Below, piece by piece: positions 18,623 to 26,103 of a stretch of DNA of 64,000 bases; within the stretch, counting starts at the first letter, position 1; each line of letters starts with the position of its first letter. The position numbers and the translations under genes were made by a program. The notes below the pieces were generated by a model that saw nothing but the letters and a program-made list of their open reading frames with translations, searched no databases and had not been told where the DNA came from. Source of the DNA: Dongia sedimenti (GTDB taxonomy: Bacteria > Pseudomonadota > Alphaproteobacteria > Dongiales > Dongiaceae); the NCBI GenBank assembly GCA_030715195.1, contig JAUYVI010000002.1:62001-126000 (forward strand), written 5' to 3'.

Positions 18623-19647
18623 GCAGCCGCCTCTTTCAGCACCTGCTCGGTCACGCGGGAATCCTCTTCCAGCGAGCGGTCCGGCTTGATCCCCTTCTTC
18701 TGCAGGGTGCCGTGATAGGCCTTCACCGCTTCGAGCGGCTTGACCTGGCCGGAGACGACCCGGCGCAGCATCGCCACCATGTCCAGCGGCGATTCCGCGA
18801 GGTTGATCTTGCGGCCGAACAGGGCTACGCGGGCGCCGTAGCGCTCGGCCTGGGAGATCAGCTCGAACGCGTCGCGGTTGGTCCCCGCCCCGCCGCCGAG
18901 CACGCCCACCACCAGGCCGGGGTCGAAGGAGGCGAGCTCCTCCAAGGCCTTCGGGCCGTTATAGGCGATCTTCAGGAACTCCGGCCGCTCGGCCTTGGTG
19001 ACCCCGGCGAGACACCGCAGGATCGCGTCGTTGACGTAATGCGGCATGACCTTGGGATCGAGCCCGGCATCGACGTTCGGATTGAAGACCTCGAGGAAAT
19101 AGCGGAAGCCGATCGCCGAGGCATCCGCCCGGAAGGCGTTGAAGGCTTCCAGCGACCGGACGTCGGCCTCGATGTCGTTGTTGAAGGTGATCGAGTAGAG
19201 TCCGAGATCGGTGCCCTTCACCCGCTTGCCGGCCGGCGGCTTGGCGGCGCCGAACATCACCCGTGGCAGGTTCGCGCTCCGGAACGGCCGCGACGGCGAA
19301 TGGTGATAGCCGGCACCGCGCATGCGCCAGACGCAGGTCGTGTCGTTGGCGCGGATCGCCGGCTGCACCGCGCTCTTCAGGAACAGCTTCTCCTCGGTGA
19401 GGACCTCGAGGTTCGAGGCCGACATCAGCATGATGTCGAGGATGTCCTGTTTCACGATCGCGCGGATCTGCTCCAGGAACTCCGCGCGGGTCCGGTGCCG
19501 GGTCCAGCTGCCGTCCTTGGCCCGGTGCGGACCGCTGGAGGTCAGGCTCGGCCCCATGTCGCCGTCCTTCGCATCTGCAATGATGAAATCGGTCGCCTTG
19601 TATTTGCCGGCGCGGATGCGGGCCAGCTTCTGATCCATGCGTTTCAT
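18619..19647 (-). CDS. Class I (DeoC/FbaB/LacD-like) aldolase family protein
   Basis: A 342-residue predicted TIM-barrel protein. The segment EFLKIAYNGPKALEEL fits the beta strand carrying the Schiff-base Lys of class I aldolases. It is followed by a phosphate-binding loop VVGVLGGGAGTNRDAFELI and GARVALFGRKINLAESP, the order seen in the FbaB/LacD/DeoC superfamily. The N-terminal 110 residues (ITF, DILDIMLMSASNLEVL, RGAGYHHSPSRPF) are not like the common members, so this is a divergent group. It is translationally coupled to the PfkB kinase, suggesting that its substrate is a kinase product cleaved to a triose phosphate. The exact reaction is unknown. Confidence 0.75.
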   Translation of the reverse strand: MKRMDQKLARIRAGKYKATDFIIADAKDGDMGPSLTSSGPHRAKDGSWTRHRTRAEFLEQIRAIVKQDILDIMLMSASNLEVLTEEKLFLKSAVQPAIRANDTTCVWRMRGAGYHHSPSRPFRSANLPRVMFGAAKPPAGKRVKGTDLGLYSITFNNDIEADVRSLEAFNAFRADASAIGFRYFLEVFNPNVDAGLDPKVMPHYVNDAILRCLAGVTKAERPEFLKIAYNGPKALEELASFDPGLVVGVLGGGAGTNRDAFELISQAERYGARVALFGRKINLAESPLDMVAMLRRVVSGQVKPLEAVKAYHGTLQKKGIKPDRSLEEDSRVTEQVLKEAAA

Positions 19648-19762
19648 GAGAGGTTCCCGTCCTGTGTTTTCTTTGCAGCTTTAGCAAATCTCCGCGGTCT
19701 GTGAAACGATCGTGTAACGTCGACCTGCTTTGCTCCGCCGGAATTTGCCAAGGAGATTGCCG

Positions 19763-20887
19763 ATGTCCGGACGGATCCTGCTGCTCGCCGCCGCCTTCCT
19801 CACCGCCGCCGGTACGGCTTCGGCCCAACCGAATACCATCGGGTCCCTGCACTTCCTCGGCGCGACGACCCTTTCCAATTATGCCGAGGTGGACGGCACC
19901 TTGGTCGGCGGGCTTTCCGGGCTGGACTACAATCCGGTGACCGGCACCTGGGCCATCATCAGCGACGACCGGTCCGACAAGGCGCCGGCGCGCTTCTATC
20001 TCGGCCGGATCGATCTCACGCAAGGCGCGCCGAAAGTCTCGCTGGACCGCGCTGTGGTTCTGCGTCAGCCGGATGGCAAGCCCTTTCCCAATGCGAAGGC
20101 GGGCGGCGAGGTGCCGGATCCGGAATCGATCCGCTTCGATCCCTCGGGGACAGCGCTGTGGTGGACCAGCGAAGGCGACCGCAAACGCGGCCTTTCGCCG
20201 TTCATCCGGAAGTCCGAAATGGACGGTGCGTTTTCCACCGCTCTTGCAGTGCCCTCCGTCTTCACCATGCACAAGGACAAGGAGCTTGGGCCGCGAAACA
20301 ACAATGCCTTCGAGGGTCTGAGCTTCACCCCGAACGGCGACGCGCTCTGGCTCGCCATGGAATCGGCGCTCTATCAGGACGGTCCGGCCGCGACCGTCGA
20401 TGCCGGCGCGGTCGCGCGCTTCAGCAAGTTCGACCTCAACAACAAGCTGCTCGGCCAGTACGCCTATCCGTTGGATTCGATCCAGGCGAAGACCGCCGGC
20501 GAAGGCAGCGACAACGGCGTCAGCGAGATTCTCGCTCTGGACGACCACCGGCTGCTGGTGGTCGAACGCTCCGGCGTCAACGAAGGGGGCTTCATTTGGA
20601 CCCTGCATATCCGACTCTATGAAGCAGATGTCGCCGATGCCTCCAATCTCGCGGGCATGGAATCGCTGGTCGGGGCGTCCTACCGCCCGATGACCAAACG
20701 CCTGATCCTCAATCTCGACACGTTGCCCGAGCTCGGCTCGCCTGGCTTGCCGAGGATCGACAACATCGAAGGGGCCGGTTTCGGTCCCGATCTGCCCAAC
20801 GGACATCGCAGCCTGGTCCTGGTCTCCGACAACAATTTCAATCCCCTTCAGGTCACGCAATTCCTCGCCTTCGAGGTCCTGCCCTGA
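19763..20887 (+). CDS. Esterase-like activity of phytase family protein, exported
   Basis: A 374-residue secreted protein (signal MSGRILLLAAAFLTAAGTASAQ). The mature part has the features of the phytase-like esterase family: GLSGLDYNPVTGTWAIISDDR, an acidic FDPSGTALWWTSEGDRKRGLSP, NNAFEGLSFTPNGDALWLAMESAL and the closing IDNIEGAGFGPDLPNGHRSLVLVSDNNF. It is probably a six-bladed beta propeller in the periplasm; catalytic activity is assumed from family name only. The ATG at 19763 has AAGGAGA 8 bases upstream and starts the signal peptide, so it is preferred over a start 33 bases earlier. It diverges from the aldolase/kinase operon. Confidence 0.88.
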   Translation: MSGRILLLAAAFLTAAGTASAQPNTIGSLHFLGATTLSNYAEVDGTLVGGLSGLDYNPVTGTWAIISDDRSDKAPARFYLGRIDLTQGAPKVSLDRAVVLRQPDGKPFPNAKAGGEVPDPESIRFDPSGTALWWTSEGDRKRGLSPFIRKSEMDGAFSTALAVPSVFTMHKDKELGPRNNNAFEGLSFTPNGDALWLAMESALYQDGPAATVDAGAVARFSKFDLNNKLLGQYAYPLDSIQAKTAGEGSDNGVSEILALDDHRLLVVERSGVNEGGFIWTLHIRLYEADVADASNLAGMESLVGASYRPMTKRLILNLDTLPELGSPGLPRIDNIEGAGFGPDLPNGHRSLVLVSDNNFNPLQVTQFLAFEVLP

Positions 20888-20892
20888 GTAGG

Positions 20893-20917
20893 GGAACCCT
20901 ATTTTCGGGGAACCGTT
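20893..20917 (+). promoter_or_regulatory. Candidate EcfG (general stress) promoter
   Basis: GGAAC at 20893-20897, a 16-base spacer, then CGTT at 20914-20917. This is the consensus for the alphaproteobacterial general stress sigma factor EcfG (GGAAC-N16/17-CGTT). It lies about 60 bases before the ATG of the secreted repeat protein. The exact match is seen in the sequence; its use as a promoter is inference. Confidence 0.65.
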
Positions 20918-20975
20918 GACTGCCTGAGACAGGCGCCCCTGCGGCTGGCCTGTTTACTCACGCAGGAGATGTAGA

Positions 20976-21527
20976 ATGAACAAGGTTTCCCTGACCCGCG
21001 GCGCGCTGTTCGGTGCGGCTTGCGCGGTCATCACTCTCGCCGCCGGCTCCGCCGGCGCCCAGACCTACCCGCCCGGCACCAATTGTCAGAGCCTTCTGCC
21101 GGGCCTGCGCGCCAACTGCATCGACCAGGCGCGATCGATGAACAGCGGTACGAACGTCATTCCGAACAGTGCCGGCTCCAACACGGTCCAGTCCCCGGGC
21201 ACCAACAGCCTCAACTCCGGCACAAACGTATCGCCGAGCGGGGTTGCGCCGACCACCGTCGCACCCAGCACCGTTGCGCCGAGCGGCGTCACGACCAACG
21301 GCACGGCCAGCCCGAACGCGGTGACGCCGAACGGGACGGTGAGCCCGAATGCCGTTACGCCGAACGGCACGATCAATCCCAACACGGTCAGCCCGAACGG
21401 AACCGTGAGCCCCAATGCGGTGGGTACGCCGAATAGCGCCGCGCCAGCGGCAAATCCGGTCATCCTGCCGCCGGCGGCTACGGGCACCGGTGCCGGCGGT
21501 GCCACCGGCGGCACGAGCGACAATTAG
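20976..21527 (+). CDS. Secreted Asn/Pro/Thr-rich tandem-repeat protein
   Basis: A 183-residue exported protein with a signal peptide ending at AGAQTYPPG. A short Cys-containing head follows (NCQSLLPGLRANCIDQARSM). From about residue 90 the sequence becomes a tandem array of 11-residue units of the type SPNAVTPNGTV, imperfect and alternating SPNAV/TPNGT, then a Gly/Thr-rich tail. No known domain was recognised. The composition suggests an unstructured surface or periplasmic protein. A consensus EcfG promoter lies upstream and AGGAG precedes the ATG. DNA repeats at about 21300-21425 make it prone to copy-number change. Confidence 0.82.
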   Translation: MNKVSLTRGALFGAACAVITLAAGSAGAQTYPPGTNCQSLLPGLRANCIDQARSMNSGTNVIPNSAGSNTVQSPGTNSLNSGTNVSPSGVAPTTVAPSTVAPSGVTTNGTASPNAVTPNGTVSPNAVTPNGTINPNTVSPNGTVSPNAVGTPNSAAPAANPVILPPAATGTGAGGATGGTSDN

Positions 21528-21547
21528 TTCTCGCGATTTTCCGAAGT

Positions 21548-21578
21548 CCGCGCCGGTCGCCTACTGAGGCCGGCGCGG
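21548..21578. terminator. Hairpin between convergent genes (possible bidirectional terminator)
   Basis: CCGCGCCGG at 21548-21556 and CCGGCGCGG at 21570-21578 form a perfect 9-base stem with a 13-base loop. It lies between the convergent repeat-protein and YihY genes, the right arm falling inside the last codons of YihY. It is very GC-rich but lacks a clear T run on either side, so intrinsic termination is plausible rather than certain. Confidence 0.5.
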
Positions 21579-22475
21579 CGAATGCCGCGGCTTAGATTTT
21601 TCGCGATCGGCGTAGGCTTTGACGAACTCGGCGCCGAACAACAGAATCTGCGCCGAGTAATAAACCCAAAGCATCAACGTGATCACCGAGGCGGCGGCGC
21701 CATAGGTCGTGGCGATGTTGCTGCGGCCGAGATAGAAGCCGATCACAAACTTCCCCAGGACGAACAGCACGGCCGTCAGCAGCGCGCCCGGCACGACGCT
21801 GCGCAAGGAGATGCGCACACTCGGCAGCAGTTGGAAGATCAACGTGAACAGCATCGTGGACATCACGACGCTGATCGACAGATTGACGATCGTCACCGCT
21901 AGAGCCTCGTCCTGCCACTTGAAATACTGGCTGGCGGCCGAGGCGAGCGCGTCGAAGGTGAGCGAGATCAGCAACAGGAATGCGATCACCGCGATCATGG
22001 CGAAGCTGAGCAGCCGCGCGATCAGAAAAGCCAGGATGCTGGAATAGCGCGGCGGCGGCGCGCGCCAGATCGCGTTCAGATCTGCCTGCAATTCGCCGAA
22101 GGCCCCGCTCGCCGTCACGATGAAGGTGCCGAGACCGATCGCCGTCCCCAGCAGGCCTGAGCCGAAGTGGCTGGCGCTGGCCAAGATCTTTGCCACCGAT
22201 TCCGCCCCCGATGGTCCGATCAACCCGCCGAACTGGGCGAGCACCGCGGTCTGTGCCACATCGCCGCCGAACACCAGCCCGCCGATCGCGATTACGATCA
22301 GCAGCACCGGCGCGAGGGAGAAGATCGCATAGAAGGCGATGGCGGCGCCCATGCTGAGGCAGCGGTCGTCCCACCAGCCGATCGCCGCCCGGCGCAACAC
22401 GGAGGCACCGCGCGACTGCGTGACATGGCGCAAAGTCTGCGTCCATTCCTGCGAAAATCTGAGATCGCCCTGCAT
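21561..22475 (-). CDS. YihY/BrkB (UPF0761) family membrane protein
   Basis: A 304-residue inner-membrane protein with about six membrane segments. Family landmarks are SMGAAIAFYAIFSLAPVLLIVIAIGGLVFG near the N terminus, FELNAIWR-like ELQADLNAIWRAPP, and TYGAAASVITLMLWVYYSAQILLFGAEFVKAY close to the C terminus. Family members were once called ribonuclease BN, now considered an error; the true role is unknown. It lies beside a gene with an EcfG-type promoter, and has a near-consensus EcfG element of its own upstream. Confidence 0.93.
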   Translation of the reverse strand: MQGDLRFSQEWTQTLRHVTQSRGASVLRRAAIGWWDDRCLSMGAAIAFYAIFSLAPVLLIVIAIGGLVFGGDVAQTAVLAQFGGLIGPSGAESVAKILASASHFGSGLLGTAIGLGTFIVTASGAFGELQADLNAIWRAPPPRYSSILAFLIARLLSFAMIAVIAFLLLISLTFDALASAASQYFKWQDEALAVTIVNLSISVVMSTMLFTLIFQLLPSVRISLRSVVPGALLTAVLFVLGKFVIGFYLGRSNIATTYGAAASVITLMLWVYYSAQILLFGAEFVKAYADREKSKPRHSPRRPQ

Positions 22476-22507
22476 GTTCGCAAACGGCTCCCGGGTGTCC
22501 GGAAATC

Positions 22508-22532
22508 AACCGGAACAGCGGGCTTTCGTTCC
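22508..22532 (-). promoter_or_regulatory. Near-consensus EcfG promoter upstream of the YihY gene
   Basis: On the minus strand GGAAC (22532-22528) is followed after 16 bases by GGTT (22511-22508), one base off the EcfG -10 element CGTT. It is 33 bases upstream of the YihY ATG, a reasonable promoter distance. Support is weaker than for the element at 20893. Confidence 0.4.
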
Positions 22533-22545
22533 GAGGACTCTAGGC

Positions 22546-23184
22546 TTAGCGCCGATCGGTCGCGATCGTCCAAGCGAGTATGGCGAGGCAAATAATGGCA
22601 GCGACGAGGAAAACGCCGTACACCTTGAACGCCTGACCGTCGAGGATCGGTGCCCCTATTCCCAACCACCAGGGAACGCAAACGCTCGCAAAGGCCACGG
22701 TCAGCCACGCCAAGAATACCTTTCGGAACGACCGTCGATTGGCCAGACGGTACTGTCGTGCGGCCTTTCGACTTTCGACATATGTCAAGCGGTCGCCGGA
22801 AACGGCCATGCTCCGGGTGATCTTGAAATAGTAAGACCACATTCCGATTGAAACCATAAGCGATCCAACAATCAGTCCGCCCCAGAGGTAAGCGACGTAG
22901 ATTATTGGGATCTGAGAGTTAGCGATTGCAATAGTCGACGCGACACAGGCCATGGTGAGAAACATGGTCACATCCGTGACCAGAGCCGTGTTGCGCCGGA
23001 GCCGCGCAGCCGTTTCCGGATCCGGTAGGATGCGACCCTTTCCCAAGATGCCAAAGGGATGGAACAGGTCCCGCCCGTCGGCGTCCTTCTTGAAACTCAG
23101 AGTTGCCAGTTCGCCGAAGTAGCCCATCGCCTCCGCAATCAACCCGGGCGTGCAGGCACACTCTACCGCAACCCTCGGCGTCAT
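22546..23184 (-). CDS. Hypothetical membrane protein
   Basis: A 212-residue protein (or 193 if the ATG at 23127 is used). No family was recognised. The soluble N-terminal part contains GYFGELATLSFKKDADGRDLFHPFGILGKGRIL. Four hydrophobic segments follow in two pairs: near residues 70-90 and 95-115, then 160-178 and 188-207. A basic stretch (RKAARQYRLANRRSFRK) lies between the pairs. Base composition is lower in GC than its neighbours, a possible sign of later acquisition. It lies between the YihY and ETF-QO genes on the same strand; no functional link is evident. Confidence 0.7.
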   Translation of the reverse strand: MTPRVAVECACTPGLIAEAMGYFGELATLSFKKDADGRDLFHPFGILGKGRILPDPETAARLRRNTALVTDVTMFLTMACVASTIAIANSQIPIIYVAYLWGGLIVGSLMVSIGMWSYYFKITRSMAVSGDRLTYVESRKAARQYRLANRRSFRKVFLAWLTVAFASVCVPWWLGIGAPILDGQAFKVYGVFLVAAIICLAILAWTIATDRR

Positions 23185-23196
23185 GCGAGCCCGTGC

Positions 23197-24849
23197 CTAC
23201 ATGTTCGGATAGTTCGGGCCGCCGCCGCCTTCGGGATTGACCCAGACGATGTTCTGGGTCGGGTCCTTGATGTCGCAGGTCTTGCAGTGCACGCAGTTCT
23301 GCGCGTTGATCTGCAGCCGCGGATTGGAACCGTCGCCCTCGCGCACGATCTCGTAGACGCCGGCCGGGCAATAGCGCTGCTCCGGCGCATCGTAGATCGC
23401 GAGATTGGTCTGGATCGGCACCGCCGGATCCTTGAGCGTCAGGTGAACCGGCTGGTTCTCCTCGTGGTTGGTGTTGGAGAGGAACACCGAGGAAAGCCGG
23501 TCGAAGGAAAGCTTGCCGTCCGGCTTCGGATAGTCGATCCGCTTGCACTGCGCCGCCGGCTTGGTCTTCTGCGCATCGGTCTTATGCGCGTGCAGGGTCC
23601 AGGGCGCCTTGCCGCCGAACAGCTTCTGGTCCATGCCGGCCATCAGCGTGCCGACGATCAGACCCTTGTTCATCCAGGGCTTGAAATTGCGGGCGCGCCA
23701 CAGCTCGTCATGGAGCCAGGACGATTCGTAGGCCTTCGGATAGGCGGCGAGCTCGTCATGCGACCGGCCTTCGCCGAGCGCGGCAAAGGCGGCTTCGGCG
23801 CCGAGCATCCCAGTCTTGATCGCGGCATGGCTGCCCTTGATCTTGGGCACGTTGAGGAAGCCGGCATCGTCGCCGATCAAGGCGCCGCCGGGGAAGACCA
23901 GCTTCGGCAACGCCTGCACGCCGCCGGTCACGATCGCGCGCGCGCCGTAAGCCACGCGGCGGCCGCCTTCCAGATACTGGGCGACCTGGGGGTGATGCTT
24001 GTAGCGCTGGAATTCCTCGAACGGATTGAGGAACGGGTTCGCATAGCCGAGCCCGACCACGAAGCCGACCGCCACCTGGTTGTTCTCGGCGTGATAGAGG
24101 AACGACCCGCCATAAACGTCGGTGGAAACCGGCCAGCCGGCCGTGTGCATGACCAGGCCGGGCTTGTGCTTCGCCGGATCGATGTCCCAGAGTTCCTTGA
24201 TGCCGATCGAATAGCTCTGCGGGTCGCGGCCATCGGCCAGGTTGAAATGAGAGATCAGCCGCTTGCCGAGATGGCCGCGGCAGCCTTCGGCGAACAGGGT
24301 GTATTTGCCGGTCAGCGCCATGCCGGGCTGGAAGTCGGGCTTCTCGCTGCCGTCCTTGGCGCGGCCCTTGTCGTCGGTGATGACGCCCAACACCTTCTGC
24401 TTGGCATCGTCATAGAGTATGTCGGCGGCGGCGAAGCCGGGGAAGATCTCGACGCCGAGCCCCTCGGCCTGCTGCGCCAGCCAGCGCGAGACGTTGCCCA
24501 GGCTGACGATGTAGTTGCCCTCGTTGTGCAGCGTCTTCGGCAGGAAGATGTTGGGCAGGCGAAATGCGTTCTGCTCGGTGGTGAGGAACATGAAGCGGTC
24601 CTCGGTCACCGGCTGGTTCAAGGGCGCGCCCAGCTCCTTCCAGTTCGGAAAGAGCTCGGTGATCGCGCGCGGGTCCATGACCGCGCCGGAGAGGATATGC
24701 GCGCCGACCTCGGAGCCCTTCTCGAGCACCACGACGCTGACTTCCCTTCCCGTCTCCGCGGCGAGCTGCTTCAGCCGGATCGCGGCGCTCAAGCCGGCGG
24801 GCCCGCCGCCGACGATCACCACGTCGTATTCCATCACTTCGCGATCCAT
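23197..24849 (-). CDS. Electron transfer flavoprotein-ubiquinone oxidoreductase
   Basis: ETF-QO takes electrons from reduced electron transfer flavoprotein (fatty acid, amino acid and methylamine-type dehydrogenations) to ubiquinone at the membrane. The 550-residue protein begins with the FAD-binding fold (YDVVIVGGGPAGLSAAIRLKQ). It has the central SYSIGIKELWDIDP segment and ends with the 4Fe-4S ligands in RYCPAGVYEIV and NCVHCKTCDIKDP. Length and motif order match the mitochondrial and alphaproteobacterial family. It diverges from the uracil-DNA glycosylase gene. It could receive electrons from flavoenzymes such as the TMADH-like protein at 9.3 kb, but only via ETF, which is not encoded here. 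Confidence 0.95.
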   Translation of the reverse strand: MDREVMEYDVVIVGGGPAGLSAAIRLKQLAAETGREVSVVVLEKGSEVGAHILSGAVMDPRAITELFPNWKELGAPLNQPVTEDRFMFLTTEQNAFRLPNIFLPKTLHNEGNYIVSLGNVSRWLAQQAEGLGVEIFPGFAAADILYDDAKQKVLGVITDDKGRAKDGSEKPDFQPGMALTGKYTLFAEGCRGHLGKRLISHFNLADGRDPQSYSIGIKELWDIDPAKHKPGLVMHTAGWPVSTDVYGGSFLYHAENNQVAVGFVVGLGYANPFLNPFEEFQRYKHHPQVAQYLEGGRRVAYGARAIVTGGVQALPKLVFPGGALIGDDAGFLNVPKIKGSHAAIKTGMLGAEAAFAALGEGRSHDELAAYPKAYESSWLHDELWRARNFKPWMNKGLIVGTLMAGMDQKLFGGKAPWTLHAHKTDAQKTKPAAQCKRIDYPKPDGKLSFDRLSSVFLSNTNHEENQPVHLTLKDPAVPIQTNLAIYDAPEQRYCPAGVYEIVREGDGSNPRLQINAQNCVHCKTCDIKDPTQNIVWVNPEGGGGPNYPNM

Positions 24850-24945
24850 GAACCCCTCCCTAGACTCATGCGGGGCTGCTTACACCGGTCGCGCCAGGGC
24901 ATGCAAACCCTGTTGCCCGAAATGGCCCGGTGGTAGCTTCCGGCC

Positions 24946-25818
24946 ATGGGCGACCCGCTGACAGCCGAATCCCTCGCACTCCTCAAGCTCTATATCGAGT
25001 GGGGCGCTGACGAAGCTATTGAATCGACGCCGCAAAGCCGCCTCGGCGCGACGGCGGCGCCGATCGCCCCCGCCCGGTCCCAGGCGTCGGCCCCGTCGGG
25101 TCTGAGCGAGGCGCGCCGATTGCCCGCCGCGCCACCACAATCGCCCGCGGCGCCACGGCCGGCCGCGCCCCGCATCGATCTCCGAAAACTCGGGCCGATG
25201 GATCAGGCCGCGATCGAAAGTGCCCGGGATTTCGCCCGCAATGCCCAGAGCCTGGAAGAGTTGCAGGCCGCCCTCACCCGCTACGACGGCGTCTCCCTGC
25301 GCAAGACGGCGACCAACCTGGTCTTTGCCGACGGCAACCCGAAGGCCGAGATCATGCTGGTCGGCGAGGCGCCCGGGGCGGATGAGGATCGGCAGGGCCT
25401 CCCCTTCGTCGGCGTCTCCGGACAGCTGCTGGATCGGATGATGGCTGCGATCGGCTATGACCGCACCACCTTCTATATAACGAATGTCTGTTTCTGGCGG
25501 CCGCCGGGCAACCGCAAGCCGACCGAAGCGGAGCTGGCGGCGCAGCAGCCTTTCGTGCTCCGGCATATAGAGCTGGTCCGGCCCAAAGTTCTGGTGCTGG
25601 TCGGCGGTTCCTCGGCCCAGATGCTGCTCGGCACCACCGAGGGTATCACCCGGCTCCGTGGCAAGTGGTTCGATTATCGATCCGACGGGCTCGATCAGCC
25701 GATCCCGGCGCTGCCGATCTTCCACCCCGCCTATCTGCTCCGCCAGCCGGAGCTGAAACGCGAAGCCTGGCGCGACCTCGTGAAGCTTCGGGTCCGGCTC
25801 GACGCGCTCGGCGCCTGA
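24946..25818 (+). CDS. Uracil-DNA glycosylase, family 4-like but without the Fe-S cysteines
   Basis: A 290-residue DNA repair enzyme that removes uracil from DNA. Motif 1 is [26 protein letters not shown] and motif 2 is FHPAYLLR, as in family 4 UDGs. [16 protein letters not shown] and [10 protein letters not shown] also fit. Unlike family 4, the whole protein has one Cys (in NVCFW). The positions of the CX2C pair near the N terminus and of the later Cys pair hold other residues, so no 4Fe-4S cluster is expected. The first 75 residues form a low-complexity Ala/Pro-rich extension. Fe-S-free relatives are, as far as I recall, known from Bradyrhizobium. Confidence 0.92.
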   Translation: MGDPLTAESLALLKLYIEWGADEAIESTPQSRLGATAAPIAPARSQASAPSGLSEARRLPAAPPQSPAAPRPAAPRIDLRKLGPMDQAAIESARDFARNAQSLEELQAALTRYDGVSLRKTATNLVFADGNPKAEIMLVGEAPGADEDRQGLPFVGVSGQLLDRMMAAIGYDRTTFYITNVCFWRPPGNRKPTEAELAAQQPFVLRHIELVRPKVLVLVGGSSAQMLLGTTEGITRLRGKWFDYRSDGLDQPIPALPIFHPAYLLRQPELKREAWRDLVKLRVRLDALGA

Positions 25819-26103
25819 GGGCGAAAACCGCCCCCGACTCACCGGTAAAATTAACCAAAACCGCCGGCAGTTGTCCGGTTTCTTAACAAATTTCCTGTGG
25901 ATAAACTGGTCCAAAATTCTGTGGATCAATCAACGTATAGGGGTTCCGAGGCAATCGGACACCATATCTGTTGATTGTACACGGCAAATTTTCTGGACAT
26001 GCAAGACTTCGTCGTCTAAAGCGGAACCCGAAATAGAAACCATTCGTTAAGAAAACGCAGACCCCTGGATGGGCCGGGGGCAACCATTCAAGGGGGCGAT
26101 ACC

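Noticed and set aside
21238-21424. Regular DNA repeats, considered as a possible CRISPR-like array.
   Set aside because: The repeats are short, without unique spacers, and lie in frame inside a protein-coding gene.
25840-26060. TTAA-containing stretches before the lytic transglycosylase gene, considered as CtrA sites.
   Set aside because: No pair shows the TTAA-N7-TTAA spacing; the AT-rich region alone is not enough.
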